Shown here: one piece after another, positions 12,701 to 21,500 of the stretch
How positions within the stretch are numbered: position 1 is the first letter of the stretch
How the letters are laid out: the number at the start of each line of letters is the position of its first letter
NCBI RefSeq assembly: GCF_035582795.1
Contig: NC_134371.1
Coordinates: forward strand, 45,549,001-45,613,000
DNA: 64,000 bases
From: Mycteria americana
Lineage: Eukaryota > Chordata > Aves > Ciconiiformes > Ciconiidae
Direction of reading: 5' to 3'
Made by a program: the position numbers and the translations under genes
The notes under the pieces: generated by a model
Database searches by the model: none
What the model saw: only the letters and a program-made list of their open reading frames with translations
Told to the model about the DNA's origin: nothing

Positions 12701-14235
12701 AACCACTCATGGAGATTACAGGGAGTGAGTTTTCATTTTTCTCTCTGAATGGAAAGGGGAAAAAAATTAAAAAATTAAAAAAATAAAAAGCATAAGCTAC
12801 ATGCTTTAAGTTAGTCATTTCAATCAACTGCCTTACGGAAAATAAAAAGTTCGGTAGTCATTGTTAAAAAACACATTCGATGAACATACAAAGTATTCAA
12901 GCTCAAAATACTTCAGCTAATGAATATGTAAAAAATAGCCCCAACCACCTATAAAGTGAATTCAACCTCTTAATAAAATCTTTATCATCTTGATGTTGCA
13001 TGAAATATTGGCTAATTTCAAAGTATGTATCATATCCTTATTGAGTCAATGATTAAACAATTCAAAAAATAAAAAGCAGGAATCAACATACACTATAAAA
13101 GTTACTATTAGCATCAGAAATAAGCCCAGGATACAAACCTGTTACTGAAAGGCCGTACACGCACAGCTACAATCACTTTGCTGTTTTCCACTTTGAAAAC
13201 ATCTTTCTCAGTCCTACTGCTCTCAGCTAGAGTTTCTGTGTTCTCTTTTGTTTTTGAACTTCTACTCACAGAAGGAGAGCTGTAGACACTAGTTTTCTTT
13301 TTGGCTAGAACGTGAAGATGAGGTGTTCGTTTATTTGAAGTGGACAGAAATGGTTGATCCTGAGAAGTGCTGTTCTTTGGTGTAAGCTTAAACCCTTCTG
13401 TTGAACCTTTTGTTGGTGTCCTTGGTCTTTCCAAACTGTTATGTTTTATAATCAAGTGTTGCAACCTTTGCTTTCCAGCTACTTTATTTATATCATCTTT
13501 TTCATTCAGTTGTTCTCCTGATATCCTACTAATATATTTTGAGGTAACTAATTGTTCTGATTTAGGAACTTCATTTTGTAATTTTGTGTCAGCAGCACTT
13601 GTCCTATATTTTAAATGCATGCAGCTATCATTTTCACACAGATCATCAACAAAGCCAAAGGAATCCTTGCTGTTCAGGTTACACTGCAAATTCGTATGTG
13701 ACTGACCCGCAGCTAACTTAAAGCTTGATTTAACATCGTGGGTATCATTATTATTAATACTTGGTGGAAGTGCAATCTGGTAATTTCTTTGTGCAGCAGA
13801 GTCATTATTTTCTATTCCAGGCACAGTATTCTCATTAATTTTACTCTTCTCTATGGAGCCAGTCCTCACACGCCTCTGCAGAGTAAGTTTTTTCTCTGTT
13901 TGTGTATTTTCCATGCCCTGTGTTGTATGTTCACTACAGGACACTGATTTTTTGCTTGCTCCAGTTCTCCTCTGGAGTGTTAATCTGCCTTCAGGTTTAA
14001 ATGTAGTTGATGTGTCAGTCACTTTTTTACAGGCTGAAATCACATAAGTCCTGTTTACTTCCTCAGTCTTATTCTGAGAACATGAAAGTAGACTGTCCTT
14101 TTCTTCTCCTGACACCTGCGATTTCAGTTGCTGCCCAGACATTTTGCTGCTGATATTCTGTGAAGAAGTCTTCTGCAAAGTGGTAGTATATTGTGCCTCA
14201 GAGGGACTTCTTGCAGGAACTGTGTAAATAGGCAT
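565..14235 (-). CDS. KIF14: KIF14, kinesin family member 14 (coding region, 3' part outside window)
   Basis: Sixteen minus-strand exons with GT-AG junctions splice in frame to 983 residues. Seen: a Ser/Thr-rich N-terminus (1-353) with two LTLQRR motifs (85-90, 117-122); the motor start VAVRVRPF (about 356-363); P-loop GQTGSGKS (442-449); switch I SSRSH (562-566); switch II DLAGSE (598-603); neck and coiled coil (about 700-784); an FHA domain (about 800-910); and a coiled-coil start (about 915-983). Known of the family: KIF14 is a kinesin-3 ATPase that binds PRC1 and citron kinase at the central spindle and midbody and is needed for cytokinesis. Human KIF14 is about 1,650 residues, so roughly 40% is missing to the left of position 1. 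DDX59 lies upstream on the same strand with its own promoter. Odd: Cys604 replaces the usual Arg after DLAGSE. Identification is near certain; single junctions may be off by a few bases. Confidence 0.97.
1499..1659 (-). CDS. KIF14: KIF14 coding exon 15 (end of FHA domain)
   Basis: 161 bp between CAATAG| and ACA|GTAAGT. It encodes [17 protein letters not shown] (last FHA strands), a short linker, then [14 protein letters not shown] at the start of the long coiled coil (residues 881-934). Confidence 0.95.
1889..1991 (-). CDS. KIF14: KIF14 coding exon 14 (FHA domain)
   Basis: 103 bp between TTTCAG| and CAT|GTAAGT. It completes the Cys codon and encodes the FHA core strands [17 protein letters not shown] and ILDPTVLHH (residues 847-880). 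The YVNG turn is characteristic of the domain. Confidence 0.95.
2756..2940 (-). CDS. KIF14: KIF14 coding exon 13 (start of FHA domain)
   Basis: 185 bp between ATCTAG| and TTG|GTATGT. It encodes residues 785-846: [34 protein letters not shown] and [13 protein letters not shown]. The GxxxVGR and later strand pattern is that of an FHA phosphothreonine-binding domain, typical of kinesin-3 proteins. Confidence 0.95.
3153..3216 (-). CDS. KIF14: KIF14 coding exon 12 (coiled coil)
   Basis: 64 bp between TTAAG| and CAG|GTGCAT. It completes Arg763 and encodes [20 protein letters not shown] (residues 764-783) plus Gln784, a charged amphipathic helix. The acceptor has a poor pyrimidine tract; the call rests on phase and homology. 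Confidence 0.92.
3321..3468 (-). CDS. KIF14: KIF14 coding exon 11 (neck and coiled coil)
   Basis: 148 bp after AATGTAG|. It encodes a Lys/Glu/Leu-rich helix, [13 protein letters not shown] and [17 protein letters not shown] (residues 714-763). The donor AAAG|GTCGGG is weak (C at +3), but it is the only site that keeps phase with the next exon. Confidence 0.92.
3824..3996 (-). CDS. KIF14: KIF14 coding exon 10 (end of motor)
   Basis: 173 bp between ATGAAG| and AGAG|GTGAGG. It encodes [41 protein letters not shown] and NAKLIR (residues 656-714). It covers the last motor strands and helix alpha-6; the neck begins near its end. Confidence 0.95.
4321..4439 (-). CDS. KIF14: KIF14 coding exon 9 (motor, microtubule-binding segment)
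   Basis: 119 bp between TGTAG| and TTG|GTATGT. It encodes [20 protein letters not shown] (the alpha-4 helix region of kinesins) and [11 protein letters not shown] (residues 617-656). The exon ends after two bases of the Trp codon, which the next exon completes. Confidence 0.95.
5069..5185 (-). CDS. KIF14: KIF14 coding exon 8 (motor, switch II; variant residue)
   Basis: 117 bp, phase 0-0, between TTCCAG| and AAG|GTAAAC. It encodes residues 578-616 with LIDLAGSE (switch II; catalytic Asp and Gly intact). The next residue is Cys (TGC at 5,105-5,107) where kinesins usually carry Arg or Lys. The exon ends TTGERLK. Confidence 0.95.
5186..6296 (-). other. KIF14: KIF14 intron with duplicated E-box
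   Basis: 1.1 kb intron. At 6,168-6,195 a 14-bp unit, AGAAAGCCACGTGC, occurs twice head to tail, giving two CACGTG E-boxes. Open frames here (for example 5,812-6,078, plus strand) show no protein-like pattern. Confidence 0.7.
6297..6404 (-). CDS. KIF14: KIF14 coding exon 7 (motor, switch I)
   Basis: 108 bp, phase 0-0, between CTTACAG| and AAG|GTATTG. It encodes residues 542-577: [19 protein letters not shown], the switch I motif [10 protein letters not shown] and LVMTQTK. Switch I senses the ATP gamma-phosphate; its Ser and Arg residues are intact. Confidence 0.96.
6761..6791 (-). CDS. KIF14: KIF14 coding exon 6 (31-bp microexon, motor)
   Basis: A 31-bp exon between CCTTAG| and CAG|GTAAGA. 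It completes Val531 and encodes [10 protein letters not shown] (residues 532-541). The phases on both sides fit exactly and the residues match the family at this point. Confidence 0.9.
7139..7191 (-). CDS. KIF14: KIF14 coding exon 5 (motor)
   Basis: 53 bp between CACCAG| and AGT|GTAAGT. It encodes [17 protein letters not shown] (residues 514-530), the kinesin LRVREHP segment. Too short to appear as an open frame by itself; placed by protein homology and matching phases. Confidence 0.92.
7192..8732 (-). other. KIF14: KIF14 intron
   Basis: 1.5 kb AT-rich intron. Around 7,850-7,905 a short unit with AAAACTAGTTTAA is locally duplicated. An open segment at about 7,358-7,436 has splice-like ends but does not fit the protein. 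Confidence 0.7.
8733..8831 (-). CDS. KIF14: KIF14 coding exon 4 (motor)
   Basis: 99 bp, phase 0-0, between TACTAG| and CCA|GTAAGT. It encodes 33 residues with the kinesin signature [17 protein letters not shown], then a short charged loop ending KKQP (residues 481-513). Confidence 0.95.
8832..10915 (-). other. KIF14: KIF14 intron with perfect hairpin
   Basis: 2.1 kb AT-rich intron. It holds a perfect 13-bp inverted repeat at 9,144-9,179 and a T run at 9,356-9,376. No further exon is needed, since coding exons 3 and 4 join in frame. Confidence 0.7.
10916..11003 (-). CDS. KIF14: KIF14 coding exon 3 (motor)
   Basis: 88 bp between CTACAG| and CAG|GTAGTA. It completes the Thr codon and encodes [19 protein letters not shown] and the following helix (residues 452-480), the usual kinesin segment after the P-loop. 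It ends in phase 0. Confidence 0.95.
11004..12489 (-). other. KIF14: KIF14 intron with short CR1-like fragment
   Basis: 1.5 kb intron. Positions about 11,145-11,215 resemble a diverged CR1 3' end in plus orientation. The rest shows nothing I recognise. Confidence 0.6.
11145..11215 (+). mobile_element. Possible CR1 LINE 3'-end fragment
   Basis: A short stretch with GTTGGACAAGATGATGTCCA followed by a GAGGTC block resembles the conserved region just before the CR1 3' end. It is short and diverged, so the call is tentative. Confidence 0.45.
12490..12744 (-). CDS. KIF14: KIF14 coding exon 2 (motor, P-loop)
   Basis: The acceptor ATTCAG|AGAG completes Arg366. The exon encodes residues 366-451, including [15 protein letters not shown], the conserved [18 protein letters not shown] segment and the ATP-binding P-loop [10 protein letters not shown]. 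The donor is CAC|GTAAGT. Length is 255 bp and both phases match the neighbours. Confidence 0.96.
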
Positions 14236-14323
14236 TTTGTCTTCCAGCAAGTTAACATTAGGTTTTTAATAAGTACAACACCTTTACTAAAAGATTATTT
14301 CTAGTTGCTTCTTCTTATGGAAT
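13139..14323 (-). CDS. KIF14: KIF14 exon with start codon (coding exon 1; CDS 13139-14235)
   Basis: The acceptor is a pyrimidine tract ending CTCCCCAG at 14,324, followed by 88 nt of 5' UTR. The ATG is at 14,235 with A at -3, and reads [10 protein letters not shown]. Upstream in the same frame there is no ATG before a TAA, so this start is favoured. The exon encodes residues 1-366: a disordered Ser/Thr/Lys-rich region containing NRTYVISA (61-68), two LTLQRR repeats and RTPTKG (272-277, CDK-like), then the first motor strand [13 protein letters not shown]. The donor is CAG|GTTTGT after 13,139. The N-terminal part is the PRC1-binding extension in the human protein. The first residues differ from the human start as I remember it. 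Confidence 0.93.
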
Positions 14324-16198
14324 CTGGGGAGACAAAGCAAAAATTTTTTATGATGGTCATTTCCAGTGCAAGTTATGTTTCAGTGCATGGGTAGCTCTTT
14401 GCATACACTGGTAAATACGTGTCCCCAAACATTAATAACAATTAGTATCCCATCTCACCTCCAGCACTTAAAAAAAAAAAAAGCGCCATTCTTCTATATT
14501 TGAATGACTGCTTCCGCCAATAGTAGGCTATTTGATTCCATTTATTGAGTTCTATGATTAGTTTCAGAAAGTAAACCAAACATCATGAAGAAGCACCAGC
14601 TGATACGAAGCATGATCTAACTATTTAGCAGCAAAGATCACCAAACATTTCTTCCAAATGATCTACCACAATCCCCAAAGAGAGGGAATTCAAGATCGTG
14701 CCTCCATTCACTCACAACTATTTAAGCTTGTAGTGTTTCACAACTAACAGACTCCAACAGAACAACAAAATTATTAACATTGAATAGGAAATCTGTGAAC
14801 ACAGAAAGCAGATTTTTTCCAGGTTTTCGATATATAAACCCCACTCTCAGAATAGGACAGTTAATAAAGATTACTATTACAATACACTTGGACACTATTT
14901 TAGTTCACTGTAGTACATATACACCTAGCAAAACAAAAAGATAGCTAGCCTACAGGACAGAAGAAAAACTGTAAAACGTGTTCCACATCGTTTCTACATG
15001 TAAATGTTTAGAAAGCTGTACCTACATCCAATCTGTATTGAAAAGTATACTTTCACTGTTGCATATGCATCATAGTTATGGGGTTGTTACAGGTTTGACA
15101 TCACTACCCACTACAAACTTGCCAGCTGTAATTAGTTTGCTATTAGAAGTCAACAAGAAGTCACCTGCCTTAGGTCATCCAAAAATTGCATACATCATTA
15201 ACAAAAGAAGCAGATGGTCAGGGAATAAAAAAGCAAGGTGAGAGCAAGTAATGTAGAAGCAACCATTTAACCATTGCTCCAATAGAAGTTCCTTTTAATG
15301 CTACACTTTTAAGTTATAGCTTTTGGAGTGCTCTCAGAATTTACACAATTATATCCGCTTCTACATGTGTCATGACTGCACAAAGTTTTCATAGCTCAAA
15401 AGTTGCAGGAAAAGTTTCAATAATTGCAAACCAGCATGTATTTATTGCTCAATCCAGTTTGATACAGGAAACTACTTACGTTATGTGAATTGTAAAATAT
15501 ACATTGTGGTTCCATCTAGCAGTCAGTAAATAAAGAAACACAGTTATGAGCCATGAATTTTTTTTGTGCTTTCTGAAAAGTCCATCTTTTCCATTCAGCT
15601 TTAAAATAACTACTGTAAGAACAGAAGTTCCCCCCTCCTGTTGCTATAGCTGTGCCTTGCAAATATTCACAAAGCTTTCCTGTAGAAAACTTAAACCTCC
15701 CCATTAAAAGCTCCTTCATTCTAAAATAAGGATAAGGTTCAAGACTTGTTAAAAGTACACTTGTTCCTCATTTTTAATTGATTACAAATACTAATTAGAG
15801 ATGAAACCCGTGTTCAAAGCTGGGTGAAAACGTAGGAAAAATCGGTATCTTTACTACCCTTCAGCAAACCTACCCTCTTCAGGCGAGCCCCCGTAATGCT
15901 CTCGACACAGCCACAGATCTGTTTTACGACTGCCCCGCTGAAGGCGCCCCTCAACCCCGCCGGCTCGCCGAGTCCGCCCGCGGCAGCAGGCAGAAGGCGA
16001 GGAGAAAGCGGCGGCCGACCGACCGAGCCTGAGGAGACTTTGCGGGGCAACGTCTCCGGAGCCCGCTACCCCGCGCTGCTGACCCAGCTCTGAGGCTCCT
16101 GAAACAATGGCCCACCCGTGCCGCGGCCAGCCACAGGCCCACGGGATGCCCCAGGGAGACCCACACCCCGGGATCCGGGAGGGAGCCCCGTCCCTCAC
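14324..16198 (-). other. KIF14: KIF14 intron 1 (5' UTR intron, inferred)
   Basis: Inferred intron from a donor candidate in the CpG island (CTGAG|GTGAGG, exon end 16,199) to the acceptor at 14,324. Mostly AT-rich; its first about 350 bp (from 15,850 up) are part of the CpG island. The donor choice is not proven. Confidence 0.55.
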
Positions 16199-16720
16199 CT
16201 CAGAGCGGCCCCTCCTCACCCGCCGCCCTCGCTCCGCACCGGACGCGGCTCGCGCCCTCTCCCTGCCCCGTTTGAATGCGCCGGGCCCACGGGGATTGGC
16301 TCCTGCGAGGACCTGCGTCAGCAGGGGACGGCCCCGCGCGCCACCGCCTCCGCCGGGGAGCGCGGGGCCACTCTCGCTCCCGGAGCTCCCCGGAGGTTAC
16401 AGGGCCGCTCCCACCGCCTCGGGGGGAAGGCCGGGCTTCGTGCCCGCTCAGGGCCGCGGCTCCTCGCCAGGCGCACCCCGCGAGCCGGCCGGGCCCCGCG
16501 GCGTTCCTATCGGAAGCGTTTGCTTCCTTCCCGGGAAGCCCCGCTGCCGAAAACCTGCGGCTGATGGGCAGGAAGCCCGGCGCGGGCGGTGTGCCCTCAA
16601 ACGCCACGCAGAGTCCGCTCTGCCCGCCGGCCCCTTAACAGAGGCGGCCTTCCGAACGGAGCCGCTCGGCAGCGTAGGGCACAGGCACCGAGCTGCATTC
16701 GGAATGCCGCGCTTACCACC
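15850..16720 (-). promoter_or_regulatory. KIF14: CpG-island promoter of KIF14
   Basis: About 870 bp of GC-rich, CpG-dense DNA surrounded by AT-rich sequence, just upstream of the first KIF14 coding exon and 1.6 kb beyond the DDX59 stop. Read on the minus strand it has a CCAAT box (16,295-16,299), a TTCAAA element (16,271-16,276; reverse of the CHR core TTTGAA) and a donor candidate at 16,199. CCAAT plus CHR is the pattern of G2/M genes, which suits KIF14; that is inference. The many open frames here are by-products of GC richness. Confidence 0.8.
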
Positions 16721-18304
16721 CCGCCCGTCAGAAAAAACGGGATTATTGAAAAGTTTGAGGATTGCAGGATGAGAAAGATTACCGAGTACCACTTCATGAA
16801 ATCTCCACAGGAAATAAAAATTGGTCTCTTGCTGAAGGATATATGCGTTTTAGAAAAGATTTGGCATTTATAAATACTATATAACTGAGGTAATATGAAA
16901 AAGTTTTAAAAATTTCCAGTAGAGGGAGACAAAAGACAAAGCACGGGGGAGTTAAAAATGCGTTCTTCCCCATGTGAGATTATGTTAAAGTACTAGCAAC
17001 AGTGCATAGAAAATAGTAGAAATCATAATAAATATCATCTTTCAGATTATCAGAATTCATAGTAGGAGTTTGTCATTAATAACTATATAAATCTGTTATT
17101 GTTAAAGAACTCCTAGCACCAGTGCCACGCTTATGGCCTCTGTCTTGCAGCAGGTAAGACCTGCTCTTTTTCTTTCTAGTTGGGGGGAAAAAAAAATCAT
17201 CAGCTACTAAGCTTTTAAAAATTAGTGTGCTACCAAACAAAGTCAGTCTACCATATTGCTGTCCTTTGGCCAAAGAGCAGACATACAATGCACAGGGCTA
17301 ACATCTAACTACCTGGGACATCTCAGTCTGCCAAAAAGGGCTGATACATCACAGCAGCATGAAAGGTCTGATGAAACTAATTTCTCAAGCCTCAGTCTAA
17401 AAGAAAAAAAAAAGGGGGGGGGGGGGGAGTTTTGATTATGAACTCTCTCAGACTTTGGATGGTAAGTTGTACAACACTATCTTTACATGGTTTTGGTCTC
17501 ATTTCCTGAAAAAAAATGAAACAGCATCTGGTGTCAGAGAATGGCAACAGTTATGCTTAAATGAGTAGTAAATAAGTAAATATGATCAGTTATACATTAA
17601 CTACAATGTTTCATTGAATAAGAACACAAATTTCTTATTTAACTTACATGGTTTATCCTATTTCTCTACAATGAGGTTATACTAACAACCAAGTATTTCT
17701 GCTATTGCAAAGTGCTTGAGTAGGAGTTTTAACTGGTCCACAAGCAATAAAGGAGAAACTAAACTTTCAGTACTGTTTACAAACAAAACTTGCATATATG
17801 TTCACAAGAAGCCCCCAGAGAGCATACTGAGGATTCAGAGAAATGGTCCTAGTGGAAGCTTTTATGTAAACTAACAGGAAGAGATTGAGGCTTGTTTTCA
17901 GAGACCTGTCACAATTTTTTTTTTTTTTTTGGGGGGGGGCATGTCCTTTGCAAAGATCTTACCTCAATATGACATAAAAATTACCAGAAGAGTGTGTTTC
18001 ACAAGAAGTCTGAAATGATTATTCAGAAATATTAAAAAAAAATACAGTACCTTCTCAGTTTATGTTGCAAGGCCAGAGACTACTGGTTTTGAAAAAGGGT
18101 TACACAGACTATTTTTACTAGGCACTGCTGTAATTCAAACCCACAGTAGTCTGTATTTCAAAATGAAGATTAGATAAAAATGAGGCTCCCTAAAAAACTG
18201 AATATATAAACTTCTTTAAAAAAGGCAATATACAAGGCATCATAATTCCATGCTTTTTTTAATCACACTTTCATTATAATTACATAACTATAAATATATC
18301 TTTA
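16721..18304. other. KIF14-DDX59 intergenic spacer
   Basis: 1.6 kb between the KIF14 CpG island and the DDX59 stop codon. It contains an A run followed by a G run at about 17,401-17,428 and a T run followed by a G run at about 17,916-17,939. It would hold any longer DDX59 3' UTR. No gene is seen. Confidence 0.7.
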
Positions 18305-18306
18305 TT
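18258..18306 (-). terminator. DDX59: DDX59 polyadenylation signal candidates
   Basis: On the minus strand AATAAA (18,306-18,301) overlaps the TAA stop, and ATTAAA (18,263-18,258) lies about 42 nt after it, followed by a TG/T-rich stretch. Together they predict a very short 3' UTR. Longer 3' ends cannot be excluded. Confidence 0.5.
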
Positions 18307-18568
18307 ACCTCTGAGAATTATTTTTGTCGTGTTTTCTAATAATGTCCATAATATTATCTCCTGTTACAAGACTGTTCTGTAATTGTTTAAGTCTCTGTTG
18401 TTCCCTTCTCTTTTGGTCATGAAGATATGGGGAATTAAGCAGCTGTGGGGGAAGAATGGTGCCTGTTGGTTTTACTCTCTTCACAACATCCCAAAAGAGC
18501 TTCTTGCTGTTGTTATTGATAAAAGTAATTGCAGTTCCACTGTGACCCAACCTCCCTGCTCTTCCAAC
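18305..18568 (-). CDS. DDX59: DDX59 last coding exon (motif VI, stop)
   Basis: 264 bp from TTTTCAG| to the TAA stop. It encodes [18 protein letters not shown] (motif VI, Arg fingers present), [26 protein letters not shown] and a charged tail ending HDKNNSQR (residues 538-624). The stop overlaps an AATAAA. Confidence 0.96.
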   Translation of the reverse strand, partial: VGRAGRLGHSGTAITFINNNSKKLFWDVVKRVKPTGTILPPQLLNSPYLHDQKRREQQRLKQLQNSLVTGDNIMDIIRKHDKNNSQR

Positions 18569-21500
18569 CTGAAAAGGCAAAAACTCATTTTAAGTTATCA
18601 ATATTAAATGGAAGTCCTTCATATATCCTTAAAGTTTATTTTCTATTATAAAACAGCAACTAACCTAAGTGACAAGGCCAAATCTCTTTATCTCATCCTC
18701 TAAGCACAAAGTTTTAATAAACTTCCTGAGTTCAGGATATGCAGATCTGAAGCTGTAGCTTAAATGCATCTAAAATTACCATTTGCTTACAGGACATACC
18801 AGAAGTCCAATACTGATGCTGAGATATATGATATAGCCTACGGGCAAAGGCTTACAGTAAATCTGGTCCAAACAAAATGTTTTAAAAAATGTTTATCATC
18901 GCAATGCCACATACATGTATCTTGTATCAAGCACGATATGTACAAGCATGACCATAAAAAAGCCCTTTACTTCCAATGTCCTCGTAACTTAAAATTATTT
19001 CTCAAAATTATCCAAAATGCTTGAACAAATTAGAAAAGAATCTACAAAGACTCTCTATTTAGGAAGAGACAGTATGTTAATAGTGGTATAGTTTTGATGC
19101 TAGGAAAGACCATTTTTATTTATTTACTACTTGCTTGAAACTTTAGCAGAAAGATAATTAAAAACCAGAAAGGTCTACTGCAGTTAGTAACACACAATAC
19201 TTCAGGAGTTCATGAGACTGGATACTTCCAGAGGTCCTTCCCACCTATTCAGAACAGGGCTAACTTCAAAGTTAGATCAATTTGCTCAGGGCCTTGTCCT
19301 ACAGAGTTTCGAGTGTCTCCAGGCACAAAGGTCCCACAACCAGGCCTGTTCCAGTGCCTGACTACTCTCGCTGTGAAAAACATTCTTCCCTGTTATCAGG
19401 CCAGAATTCCCCTTGCAGCAAGTTGTGACCATTGATTCTTGTCCTCTCACTGTGCATCTCCAAGAAGAGTCTGACTCTGTCTCCTCTGTAGCTGCCCATT
19501 ACCAAACAGAAGACAGCAATCAAATCTCTACTTCAGCCCAAACAAGCCCAGTTTCCTCTGCCTGTCTTCACGTGTCACAGGTGCCAGGCCGCTGGCTTTG
19601 TCTGGACTCTCTCCAGTTTGTTGGCTTTTCTTGTAGTGATGGTCTCAAAACTGGACACAGGAGTGTCCAGTGTCTTGTACCGTGGCTGTGGCTTCATAAG
19701 TCCAGTACTGTGGCTTCGTAAGTGCCAAAAAGAGGGTAATTATTAGTTCTCTTAATCTGCTAGCCAAACTGGGGTTGGGGTGTGTGTACATATACATAAA
19801 TAGAGACACAGACGCACAACCCACACACCATCTTTTTTAAAGCAAGAAATCCTCAGAAAAAAAAATCAGAGGAGATACTGGAGTAGAAAGAGGAAATGAA
19901 AATAAAGTTCACAACTGGTTTCCTGATTGTATTACATGCATATCCCACACTGCAGAAAGACTGGTATTTGGCCTTTCTTCACACAGATAGTAAAAACATG
20001 GTAAGCTTTGCTTTCTATAGACACAAAAAGATACAAAAGACTACGAAACAGGAAGAATAATACTGCAAACATAACTGATATAAGAACACTGTTCTAGGTT
20101 TTAGTAACTTACACAGGAGATACAAGAACAGGGTTCTAGATTCTGGTAATTTACATAAGAGACTTACAGAAGAGATATTCAGCACCTTTGTTTCCTATAA
20201 AAACAATATTCTGAAGAGGAAAATAATCTTTATGTTTACATTTAAATTTAAATTTCCATAGGTGGATGTCATATTTCAGTATACTTTTCAAATAATGCTT
20301 TAGCAATTTATTTATTTACCTGATGTACATATTCATCCATACTTGAAGGCATATCAAAATTTACTACCAGTTTGACATTGACAAGGTCAAGCCCTCGTCC
20401 AAGGACTCCAGTACTTACTATAACTTCATACTTCTCTTGAAGTAATCCCTGGCAAGGGAGGAATAAACAGAAATTAATTCTTTTTTCCTTATTCATATTT
20501 TGAACCTCACCAGGCATAGGCTAGGGTTAGTTATACAGTACAAGAACACACCCCAGTGGGATTATTCTATTGCAGAAGAGAGAATGGTCCCTCTATATTC
20601 TTGATTTAAATAGGAATATAATTCACAGAGGTAATTAAAGAGAGATCAAACCCAAAATTTTCATTAAAAAATAATCAATTAGAGTTAAATGCATATTTAA
20701 ATTCCCATTTCAAAGCAAATAACCTACGAAATAGTCTCCAGTATTTATCTGCATTTAAAATGGCATTACTGTCTACAGTTTTGCTTGGTCCCATCTGTCT
20801 CTCCCCTCCCTCAGCAATACTCCAGGTTTTACTGCAGAAAAGCCGTAAATTATTACTTAACTCATTCAAATTAGCCACCTTTAAATAAAACTGGCCATTT
20901 TAAACCAAAACCCCCAAAAATTTAGGAGGCACAAACCTGTAATATGTCTGTTCTTTCCACCTGAGACTTTTCAGAATGCATCGCTGTACATTGCAATCCT
21001 GTAATCTTATGAACAGCATCACTCAACAGATCTGCTCCTAGCTTACAGTCCACAAATACCAACACTGGAGGCTTGAAGAGTTTCTTATCCTGTAAAATTA
21101 AACAGTTCATGTAAGAGGGTATTACAACAGTTTGCTGCTCATCATCAGCAACTTGGATTCAATTTCTTCTGCTCATTATTTCTAATATTAACAACACTTT
21201 CAGATGAATAAATGTTCTTAGACTCCAGATAAGAAGGAACACTATGCCAGCCATGAAACTATACCAATCTGTACACATCATAAATATACAATGATTTGTA
21301 AACTCAGAACCCAAGTTTATATCAATACATGCATTTTTTAGAAGTCAGAAGCTTTCTTTTACATTTCTTTACATATTACGTAATAATTCTGAATTTCTTT
21401 AAGTTCTGAGGTTCGGTTAAAGATTCTTATTTGCTTTTTGGATAACCTCAGCCAAGACTAAAAAATTCCCCCCCAGAGTACTCATAAAAGCTATGTATTA

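Noticed and set aside
14248-14250. TTG at 14,250 as the KIF14 start codon
   Set aside because: An ATG in good context follows five codons later in the same frame; non-ATG initiation is not needed.
16107-16772. 221-codon plus-strand open frame in the KIF14 CpG island
   Set aside because: Several frames are open at once and the composition simply follows the GC content; no recognisable domain.
20083-20095. AGAACACTGTTCT as a glucocorticoid response element
   Set aside because: The half-sites are separated by one base instead of the required three.
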